Assembly: GCA_020796225.1 (NCBI GenBank)
Contig: CM036754.1
Coordinates: forward strand, 67,758,000-67,821,999
Direction: 5' to 3'
Source of the DNA: Arion vulgaris
Lineage: Eukaryota; Mollusca; Gastropoda; Stylommatophora; Arionidae
DNA length: 64,000 nt
The translations under genes and the position numbers were made by a program. The notes beneath the pieces were generated by a model that searched no databases, was not told the origin of the DNA, and was given only the letters and a program-made list of their open reading frames with translations. Positions 10,701 through 22,700 of this stretch are shown one piece after another (position 1 is the stretch's first letter; every line of letters begins with the position of its first letter).

Positions 10701-13700
10701 AGATGAGTAATATACCATTTTATAGGCAATTGAGTTTTCTCTAAGATAGATCTAAAACGATTGTTAATTTTTTAGTAGGAAATTTGTAAATGTTAAATTA
10801 CAAAGATGTGCCAATTTACCCTACATCAACCACTTGTTAAAGCACTCTTTGTGGTCTGTTTGTGATTTTTGCAGTAGAGCATGAATTCGTTGTGCTAGCT
10901 AGGAGCATATATACCCTAATTAATACAGGGCTTGTATATGAGACTTATTCAGAGGACACAAATAACACAAAAAGTCAAACCCATATCCTTTTTCCTCTCA
11001 TTTACATTTGTTGCTGCAGTCACGCAAGTTGTCACATCTAGGTATGTTACTGCATCCAGTTATACAAAGAGAAATAAGAGTGGGTTTGATACATCTGCAG
11101 TATTAGTTTGCTTAATTATCTACATTAAGTTAGTTGAACACTCTTGGGTCTTAAAACAGCAGTCATCTTTTCCTTGGCTGACTAAGCAGTCGGCGTTATG
11201 CACGTTTTGTAGGCAACCATCAAATATCTCTGTCTAGCTTGGTCCATGATATCTTATAGGGCAGTGGTTCTCAACCTGTGAGGTGTGAAGCATGAAAGTT
11301 TAGTGGATTTTGTGTTTTAACTGATTCGGTCCCGTGGAACACTGTAGTGCACATATTTCTTATCTGCGTGTCCCAAGCGTCTTTTAAAAGACGGCTACTA
11401 TTGCGTTGAGTTTTATTAATTTTCACTCCGATTGTAGTTTTATATCAACCGAAAACTAAGTAGAAAGGAAGTACTAACGATAACCAAATCACAACATCGT
11501 GGTTTTGACTAGAATCAGAAGTGAAACCAAGTTTAATTTTCGTTTTCAAGTTACCCTGTGATTAAAAATAATGTCTAACAATTCAGAGTCTAGAAATTGT
11601 TTGTTATCAGCTCGTTCTGCACGTTTTACAGCTGCAGAAGCGAGATTGGTTGCATGAAGATGTAGATACTGATAGTGAAGCTTCTGATGACACAGAAGTT
11701 TGTGATTTAAATACGTCGATTATTAATAATTTAAATAATACTAGTAGTGTTTCCCAACCAGTGCGAGAGGGCGTTGCCCCAGTCAGGTTCCAGTAGGATT
11801 GCAACAAAAAGAAGAAGGATTCAGACAGAACCTACACAGTCTACTTGGAGAGAAGTTATATAGTTGCTATGTTAGGACTATTATTCATATACTTTAGTTC
11901 TTTATTCCTGTAAATATTGCTATAATTTCCACTGTATGTGATTATATATTATGAAACATGAATGTTTAGTATGTGAAATCTTCAATTTGACAATTTTTAA
12001 TGGAAATTTCTTCAAAGATGGTCGTGTTGCTAATTTCATAACAGTTAGTAAACCATATATTCCATCAATATTTTCTTAATTTTTGTGTATTCATAAATGG
12101 ATTACTTATATAAAGAGAGCAGTTACACTGACTTATTCACCATATTGTTCCTCAAGGCCCTTGGTAAGTTGGATTTTGTTCTCACAATTTCAATTAATTT
12201 TTTATTACATGCTAATATTTGTCATGCACAGTCAACACAACATTATATTTTCGCATACAATAAATATTTTATGAAAGTACAATCATTTATCTTTAATTTG
12301 ATATATAATAAGTTCAACTTTAAATCATATTTAGAAACAATATTTTAATTTAACTAAAGTATGTGTGCAATATTTTAAGCTAAAAAAATAATTCCGTCAG
12401 AGGTGAAAAACCTGGTACTGAATCAGTTAATAAGTTTCAGTTCAAATGTTTTTGTTTTTTAAATTACAACTGCAAGTTACAAATTTCTTTAAAAAATAAT
12501 CAAAAACATCATTGATTTTTACTCAAGTTGACATTTTTCTCAAATACCAAGCAGGAGGGCAACATTTCGTATACATAATTATTGTTGTATTGGCAGTTGC
12601 AACCAAGAAGATAGATAAATATAATTGTTTGACAATATGTAGAGATTGACAATGACTGCTTATGGAACTAGATGCGAGATCGTGTGTGTAACCAGCGAGA
12701 CACAATAACATCCTTCAACCCCATCTGCTGGGGAAGACTGAGCACATATGTGTACCTAAGGTGTCTTGTGAAGTTAGTTGTATTCATAAACACATCATTG
12801 TGATGTTTACTTGACCATATATCTTGTCATTTGAAACCCGTCTTGACAGGGAAAAGAAATGGGTGACTATAGGGGATACTTCTGTGACTGTCCTCAAGTG
12901 GGTACCTGTGACAGTTCAAGAGAACCCAGGCGTAAGTAGGAGTGTACCTTGTCATTTCATATCCAGTTCTTCATTCATCAACTTTATGATAGACCATTTA
13001 AAAAATATAACATATTCCTGCCATATGATTGTATAATACATCATATCTGTTTGTCAGGACATAATGAGAAATGATTTTAAAAATGATGATATTAGGAGCG
13101 ATAAAAAAGAGAAATGATATTAGGCGAGAATGAGAAATGATAAAAGGAAAGATAATTGAGAAATAATGATATTAGATGAGACCAACAAAATGGATATTAG
13201 GTGAAACAGTAAGAGAAATGATGATATTAGAAGAGATAGTACATACATACATATGCCCAGGTGAAACTCTCAAAATAAAAAAAAATAATAGTAAATATTG
13301 AGTATTTTAACACATTAAAATATCAACTATTTTGCAGATTGTATACAATTTCAAAGACAACGTTGGTCGTATTGTTTAACTAATAGCAACGTTGATTACA
13401 TTGTTTAAATAACTTTTTTTTGTTATTAATAAACATGAGAAATTTAGCATAGAGCTTACAGAATTAAAAATATTACAGGACTTAATTTGTGTGCTGTGAG
13501 AATTGAGCACACATTCCTAGATTTAATTCCATTCTTCGAGAGAGACAGAGGCAGTGATGCCATAGATATAACCAAGACACTGACAAAATATTGTCATTCG
13601 TACTGTAGCAGTAGTTTAGCTAGATTATTCAACATGTGAACTTTATTTTTGTATTGAAAGAATTGTACATACCAGTTTATTTACTATTGGGAGTGTGTAT

Positions 13701-16700
13701 CTAATCTGTTAGTGGATATAGTATGAAATGAATATATCCTTAAGCTAAATCCCTTCTATTTGATGCAGCACAAGAGCACAATTGTATATCAGATCTGCTA
13801 ACACATTTTCATCCAGAACATTCTAAGACAAATTGAAAATTTAATGCTTCAAGTCTTCTTCTTTGCTTCACTCTTTACACCAATTTTAATCACTCTTTGT
13901 GATATGTTTGATCTTCGCCAAGAACGTGTATACATTGCACATTGGTTTGGTAGGCCCCTAAACTCATAGACTCCTATACGTTTAGGACATGTGCATCCGA
14001 TTTCAGCCAAACCTCCTTAGTCGCCTCTCACGACATGTGTGGCTGGTAACAGTGGTTCTATTCTTTACACCCCCAATCTGGACCCCTGTAACCACTCGGC
14101 GTGCTTCAAGTCTAATTGCTATTATAATTAAATGTTACAGAGCATTAAGACTGCCAGACCTATTTTGTGATTTAGTTATTGAACAGTTGAAATAAATAAG
14201 GGTAGAATAAGTTATACAAATGACAAAATGTTCAGATTTAGAAATTGTTCCACCCATGTGATGCCGGGCGACAAGGAAGCAAAGAATAGTACCACTGCAA
14301 CCTACAAGACATGTCGTAAGGCGACTGATGTAGGACTAGGAAGCTACCTAGTAAATAAAAACATCACAGAAATCGGATGTGCTGGCCTAGTTGTGGACGC
14401 ACAACTGCCACTGCGTACAATCACTCATAGGCTCAGATCACATACAAATCATATATATGGTTAACAAGTGATCGATATGGAGCGTTCAAAAAAGAAATTG
14501 TTCTACATTAAATTTGTTAGTAGATATTTCTCTCTCTTTCTCTTTTGTACCTTTTAATCCCAGCTGGGACATGGCACTCTACCAAGTCTTTCTATCTTTA
14601 GCTATCTCTTGGGGGACTGCCTAGAGTAGTTGATAGTAGCTCGGCCTGCTAGCTGTGAGACGCCTCATAGCTCGGGTTCGAACCTACTGTCCGGCATTTG
14701 TTCGAGTCCCCTGGTCTTACTCAGGACGATAACATGAGTACCTCTGAAGTCGGAGAAAATCTGCCTGTATGGCGAGGGAATACTATTACTGAGTACATTG
14801 GGGCACACGGCTGCCAGTGTAAGTAATTTACAATGTCAGTTGCTGCCATTGTAAGAAATTGGAAAAACAGATTTTCACGTAAAAAATCAGTTTCAGAGAT
14901 GAAACTTCGTCTGAGTTGAAAGCGGACAAAAGAAGAAAAAAAGCTTATCTCTTGAAACTCCTTCCATGTAGTTCTAATTTTTCAGGTGCCAAGTCTTGAA
15001 TTTTTCCTAGGTAGAAGGAAAATAATCTTAGGTGCAGCCTTCTCTGTATCGCATCATACCTCTTCTAGAAGAGCTTCCTTTTCTCTTGATTGGCATAGTT
15101 ATTATTTTCCTTGTATTTGACCTTTGTTGATGGTTGGTTGGATTTTATAGCTAAAGTTTTTCTACCGGCATATCCAAACCCTACCATAGTAACCTCTTAC
15201 AACAATCCTTGTATGTTGCAGTGTCACTTACCTTTGCTTCCCTTACATACCCTGGCAACACACAATTGTGTGTTTTAAGATTGATATATTTTGTCCCTAC
15301 TATAAACCATTTTACTAAAAAATAAAAGTAAGATTAAATTTTGTATATCTCACATACAGTAGGGTTTGCAATAGTATATTCTGATGTTGTATATCTCTTG
15401 TATATCTCAATATAGTATCTGTTTGCAATAGTATATTCTGATGTTGTATATCTCATGTATATCTCAATATAGGTTTGCAATAGTATATTCTGATGTTGTG
15501 TGTCTCATGTATATCTCAATATAGTATCTGTTTGTAATAGTATATTCTGATGTTGTGTGTCTCATGTATATCTCAATATAGGTTTGCAATAGTATATTCT
15601 GATGTTGTATATCTCATGTATATCTCAATATAGTATCTGTTTGCAATAGTAAATTCTGATGTTGTATATCTCATGTATATCTCAATATAGTATCTGTTTG
15701 TAATAGTATATTCTGATATTGTATGTCTCATGTATATCTCAATATTTTAATATTGATACTTTGTGTATACTTGCTAGGCTTTACGGAAAATACCAGGTGT
15801 CAAAACAAAAACCTATTCCAAGGCAAGGGTTGAACGTGAAAGAGAACTTTATACAGGTATTATAATCACTTTATAATTCAGATTAGATTCTCTATATGAT
15901 GTACATGGGTGTCGTTAGCTTAATCAGCAGTGAACTCGATCACAAACCAGGTGTACCTGGTTCAAACTCCGCTGTCGGCAGTTTGGAAGTAAATTTATTC
16001 GGGTGAAATTTTAACGAAAAGTAAACATAGACCTCGCCATTCAGAAAACATTGACACACTACTGAACGTATAAGTGGTGCCTAGAAAATCAACAACTCAT
16101 CTAATGTGATTGATGGCTACGTTCTGTAAAGGAGATGCCACAATTTTTATGATGTATGTACATAGCATACAAGTGTCATACATCATAATCAATTTGTACT
16201 GAATGGAAGAACCATTAATAATAGAATCATTGAAACAAGTCAAACAGAAATATCCCTCCATATTAGCCTACCTTATCGTGGTTGGAGGGTTTGTGTGCCT
16301 TTAGGATCCTTCAGGCTATGTCGGGAGTCTAACTCCTGGCAGGTCTAATCAAGCCGAACAGACTGAAGGTGAAAGGCCAGACCAAAAGGCGGGGAGCAGG
16401 ATGGGGCCTCATAAGGTGACAGTGCAGAACCCACCGGCGAGTGGTAAATGCTCTGGCTGCAACCAACCCATCCCCAGCTATGGGACAAATAGCACTTGTC
16501 CTCTCTCTCTCTCTTGAGGAGGACATCCTTTTCTTGTCTTGTCTTCTACTTCTATGACACTTTCCCTTAAGCATAAGGGATTAAACTACAGTGTCCAGGA
16601 AGCACACCCTGCAAAAAGCCTGGGTTGGTGAGCCCGGCAACAGAAGGCTGAAGTCATCTAGAGTAGGACGACTCCAGACAAACCCGGGAAGACAGATCTC

Positions 16701-19700
16701 GTCAGCAGGGACTGCAACTGTCTAGAGAACAACCTCAAAAAAAGATGTCCTCAGAAACGGAATGTGTCAGCCATTATTGGCGGGAGGAATCGACACATAC
16801 GAACAACTCAAATGGCCATGCAAACAGAAATATAATGTTTGGGAAAGTTATAGTCACCAATTGTTTATATTACTGATCTTTGAGACCAATTAACATCTCT
16901 CCATCAAATGTGGACTGTAATAGATCCCCCAACATTTCTAGTCTAGATCAGATCAAGTGCCTTCTTATTCCCATGCAACAACATGCACATATTATTAGAA
17001 TAATCTTCAATATTTTCTATATGTTGAACAACCTGATCAAACTTCATATCACAACTCTGACCCTGGTCTCAGTACCTATCCTGGTCCCAATAACTACACA
17101 TGGGCCCACAAAGTAACTCAGATCTGAACAACATACACTGGTCCCAATAGATACAAGATGCTTTGACTGCATAATTTAACTAGTAATATACTGATGGAAT
17201 TGATCAACATGACAAAACTGACTACTTTGTCTGCACAGAATTGTGTGGTAGCTATAAACTGGTTCCATGTCTCTGTGCTCCTAAGTACCCAATAGGTGGT
17301 CAGCCACTTGCAACCAAGCACTTACACCGTGGTTCTGTTGACAGTTTACCGTAAACTTAGATCTCTATTGGGTTGACTGTGTTGAGATTTGAAACCCTGT
17401 ACATTTGTTATTTGAATCCAGCACTGGCAGGATAAATATATTACATTCATGGCCGCCGCAACATTTTTATCTTAAAGTTAGTGATATTTGCAGAGGAAAT
17501 GTTCAAATGACACTTTTATCAAACTCATGGGTAACAATGCTTCCCATACTATGTAAACAGTGGCTGCTGCTTGTGTTTGTAAGATATTAATTAAGATGGT
17601 AGGTAGCACTTGAGAATACATGTACATTCTTGTTGACAACTTGTACCAGTCTGCCAATATCTGTATAAATCATTCCTTTTGTTCGCTTGAAATATTTTCT
17701 ATACATTCAATGTTGTCTCTTGTATAAACTTCAGTCTTTTGTAGCTCACACAGAGGGCCGTGTAGTTTTCTGTCCAGTGTTGTTTTGTTAGGCCAGTGAG
17801 TTTGCCTCAGTATATCATATTCGGGGCAATCTTGAAGTATGTGCTCTGCGGTCTGATGTGCATGTGAATTGCCAATCTTGAATTTTGTATACATGTGGCT
17901 GCAGAGTGATTGTGTCCTAAGTTGCAGAATGACAATCTGTATAAATGATGTGGTGATATCAATGTTCTATATCTAAACTAACTATTTACATAAGTGATAT
18001 CTGCTTAAGCATAGAGAGACACCCTGCAACATTCTGTCTTTTCATCTGTTGTCATTTTCTTTTGTTCATGTAGTCCTAGATGTACCCATCCTTCTTCTTC
18101 ACCTTTCAACTCCCAAATTGAGCACAGATCTTCAAACGTCTTTAAGTCCTTCCTCTCTCTTGTCATCCCTTTCAATTCTTTCCATGTCTTGCCTATACTT
18201 TTAATATCAGTCTCCAGCTTTCTTCTCCTGGTATTTCTAGGCCTTCCCCTCTTTGTCTTCCTGCTTATTTCAGTCTTCTTTCTTTTTTTTAATGCTCCAT
18301 ATCGACCACTCTGTGATTTGTATATTATCTGAGCCTAAGAGCAATTGTACGATGTGCCAGTTATGTGCCTACAAATAGGCCAGCACATCCGATGTCTGCG
18401 ATGATTTTTAGTTACTAGAGTAGCTAACCTAAGTCTTACATTATTCACCTCTTACGATATGCCTTGTAGGTTGCAGTGATCATTACTCTTAGCTATGCCT
18501 TGTAGGTTGCAGTGATCATTCACCTCTTACATATGCCTTGTAGGTTGCAGTGATCATTCACCTCTTACGATATGCCTTGTAGGTTGCAGTGATCATTCAC
18601 CTCTTACGATATGCCTTGTAGGTTGCAGTGATCATATTCTTTGCTTCCCTTGTTGGCCCTGGCACCACACTGGTGTATTTCAGTCTAAGAACTATCTGAT
18701 GCACCTTCATAATGCTTTCTGTGAGTCTGTCCCCAACCTTTCTGCACATTCTACTCTTTACATCTCTTGGATGTTTGTACTTGCACAATCAGTTGTGCTA
18801 TTTAACTGTTTATTCACAGCGGAAGGTGATATTCATCTGAGATCCATGTCACCTTCCAACAATAATACAAACATCTCCTCAGCAAATAGTCCCTCGTCCA
18901 AGAACCAACACCACAGTCACCATCATTCAAGCTCTGGCAACAAGAGAACCAAGTCTGGTGTCATCACTAACAGTCAGGGTAAGTTACTTGATGTGCATTG
19001 AATAGTTCATATGTGTAGGTGACAGAAGGGGGAGAAAGTGTGGCTGAATGGCTAAATACAGTAGTTTATTCCTGACAGAAACATTCCATTTTTGACCTCT
19101 TATTCTTCTTCACCTTTTAACTCCCAACGGAGCACAGGTCTTCAACAAACTTCTTCCTGTCTCTTGCCATCCCTTCCAATTCTTTCCATGTCTTGTCTAT
19201 CATTCTCCAAACCCCTTCACCTCAGTAAGGTCAAAAGTTTGTTTCTGTTGGACAGAAAATAAAACCAATTAACTGTATACACCTGGGACAGCAGTTTTGT
19301 TGAGCAAACAACCTTATTTCCTCTACCTTAGACAATCCCTCCAATGTACTCTCAGAAATGGAAAAATATCACTGTAATGACAAATAGTTTTTCAATGTGG
19401 CAGAAATGTTCACAATTGAGGATGACATGCTGTTGAATAAGATCACATTTGTGGAGAGTGAACCTGTTGTAGAATCTGCTTCTTCGAACGCTCTATATCA
19501 ATCACTTGTTAAACCACTCTGTGATCTGAGCCTAAGAACGATTATATGTTGTGCCAGTTATGCACCTGCAAGTAGGCCAGCACATCTGATTTCTGCTATG
19601 CTTTTATTTACTAGGTAGCTTCCTACCTCAGTCACCTCTTTTGACATGCCTTGTAGGTCGCAGTGTTACTATTCTTTGCTCCCTTGCAAGCCCCTGCGAC

Positions 19701-22700
19701 ACACGGGTGATTGTTGAATGAGATTACATTTGTGGAAAGTAAATGACCTGTTGTTGAATGAGATATTTGTGGAGACTGAATGACCTCTTGTATGAGATGA
19801 TATTCATGGAAAGTGAATGACCTGTCTTATGAGATGACATTTGTGGAGAGTGAATGACCTGTTGTTGTATGAGGTGGAGAGTGAATGGCCTGTTGTTGTA
19901 TGAGATATTTGGGGAAAGTGAATGTCCTCTTGTTGTATGAGATGACATTTGTGGAGAGTGAATGACTTGTTGTTGTATGAGGTGGAGAGTGAATGACCTG
20001 TTGTATGAGATGACATTTGTGGAGGGGAATGAATGACTGTGTCTGTTTGGTATTTGGAGAGAATGTTGTGGTAGGGGTGGAATAAATCCTCTTGTTGTAT
20101 GAGGTGATATTTGAGCATTTACTTAAGGTTTAACTGAGCGACTATCATCGGTAAGAAGTCACGTCTATTGATTCTATCTTTATACATCCATCCCCCTCGT
20201 GTTGTTTATTGAATCTTATCTTGTTTGATTATTTATCAGGAACAGTTGTTTATACAGAAGAAAATACCCAACAGTCGACAGGATCATTTGGTTCAGAGAA
20301 TCTGAATGAAGATTCCAATCTGTCCTTTCCTGAGATCAGTGAACATAGTGAGCACACAACAGAGTTCTCTCATGATAGTAATGATGCTGATCCACAAATG
20401 AGAGTTGGTGAGTTATTTCTTTCATCAATAATCTGCTCATCCACAGATGAGAGTGGGAGGAGTTATATCTGATTTGATGTCTATTTCATCTGTTCATATG
20501 CAAACTGCTGAACTTGACAGATACTATCTACACCACATCTTGTTATTTTTGTGGCTTGAGTTATCCAACACTTCAAACTGTTATCACTTGATCACAATTG
20601 GGGATCTACCTTCAGGTAACTTTGAAGTTGGAGAAGGCTCGCCTGTATGGTGAGGGACACCGATAAAAAGGAAAGTGGGCCTTCATGCAAAAATCAGTCA
20701 GAAGCAGCATACCAGGTGCCATGACTAAGCCTGAATGATAGCGGGCAAACTAAGAAGAAACTGTTATCATATTATATGATAAACTATTATGTTTACATTT
20801 GATGATAAAATGATGAACATATGTTTACAATTGTTGATGGTAGGTCTGAATAGACATGTACTAAGTTCTTATCTGAGAAGCTTCTGTTATTGTGGTGTTC
20901 CACGTTCCCACTCCTTCTGATGACCATTTATTCCAGATGTCTTGGAAGTTGATAATGATTATAATCAGCATTTATTGTGTTGTTATTCCTAGCGTTGAGT
21001 ATGGTGCATGAAGAGGAGCAAGCAGCTAAAGCTAGTAATGGTAAAGGAGATGAAACCAATGGTAAGATATTCAGTTTGTTGAACCAATATTTCCTGATAA
21101 TTTCACTTGTATATTTGATCGACAATGTGGTGCCAGGGCCCGCAAGGGAAGCAAAGAATAGTACCACTGGGACCTACAAGACATGTCATAAGATGACTGA
21201 TGTAGGCTCCTAGGAAAGCTACCCTAGTAAATAAAAAGCATCGCAGAAATTGGATGTACTGGCCTACCTGTAGGCGTACAACTGCCCCAATGTACAGTCG
21301 CTCTTAGGCTCAGATCACATACAAATCACACAAAGATGGTTAACAAGTGGTCGATATGGAGCGTTCGAGTAAGAAATAGAAGTATGTTTGATATGCCATC
21401 TACTTGTTGCTTGTCTGAATGTACTGTCACATCTGATGTGACATCTAACAAAATTGTCAGTATCTATCTGTGTGTGTTACATGTGTCTGACTTTATAGAT
21501 TAGTATGTACACTATCTCTCTCATTGGATATGGAGCTGCACAAGATCAACAGAGCCTCAACAACCAGAGCTAGAGAAGGAATGGAGAAATATCGTGCTTA
21601 GAATCAATCAAATCGCCTGAGTGCTTACCGGGGTCCAAATTTGGGGTGTAAAGAATAGAACCACTGTTACCTGCCACACATGTTGTAAGAGGCGACTAAG
21701 GAGGTTTGGCTGAAATCGGATGCATGTGTCCGCTAGGAATGCTAACCCGAAACAAATGCTTGTAGAAAACAGATGCACCAGGCCATAAGGCGCATAACAT
21801 GGTGCAACAACCCTCACAATGAGGAATGGGATAACGGATTCTACGGTCGCCAGTCTGCCTCGGAGATTTAGCCGCACAGTAAGAATGTCAGACCTACCAT
21901 CAGGAGGGTGACCAAAACTTACTGCGGGAAGAGGTCGGCAGAAACCATAGGAATTATATCCTACAGAACTGCCCCCAGTATGCAGACTTGAGAAGAAAGA
22001 GGTGGCCCACTCACACCAGCGTCCAGTACAAACTGTATGGCGTGGCTGATAATCTGTGGCAGACGGCTGCCTTTATTAGAGAATCCAAAATCCCAATCTA
22101 GTGAGAATGCAGAAGAAGAATCAATAAAATGTTTGCTGTGTGTCAGTAAACCGCGGACCCTGTAAGCATCACAGGAGAATAAAGATCGATGTATTCCACA
22201 TGCAATGTCCGAGGCATATCATCTTGATATTCTATCTTAGAGTGACTAACAAACCTCTTGATGTTCACTTTTCAGTTATAATTCACTCGGGTAGAAATAT
22301 TAGGCTCACCAATATGGATAAATAGTTTCTTGCAAATTTATAATTTAAGCAGATTTGATTGATGTCAATTAACCACACAGTTAGCCAATATAGTTATTTA
22401 CCTTGCAGTGTTTCAATGAATAATTGATGACATTTCGTTCCAATACCTGATATACATTTGCTTATTATATGTAATTATATCATAATTAAATACATTATTG
22501 AACATATTGTGACTATATTATTGAAAATATGGTATTAGTATAATATCAAATAACTTTGCGTTTTAATTATTATTTTCTAATATTATTTGTCATTCTTGCT
22601 ATACTGTTTTTGACAATGTTAGAAGTGTGTCCTTGTTGAATATCTTGTTTTTATAATAGCAATTGCGCAGCGTTTTTGTAGCCCGTTGGACGACAAGCCC

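Noticed and set aside
15905..16000. Functional tRNA genes (also 32240, 53441, 6682, 14611)
   Set aside because: Only A/B-box-like heads are present. Acceptor stems do not close and the sequences continue into SINE bodies, often with target-site duplications.
18699..19001. 100-codon ORF as an intronless gene
   Set aside because: Only 18820-18978 is supported (BCL7 exon 4). The rest is SINE flank and intron.
20209..20472. Separate small gene at the 87-codon ORF
   Set aside because: Its central part is BCL7 exon 5 with fitting splice sites; the ends are intron.
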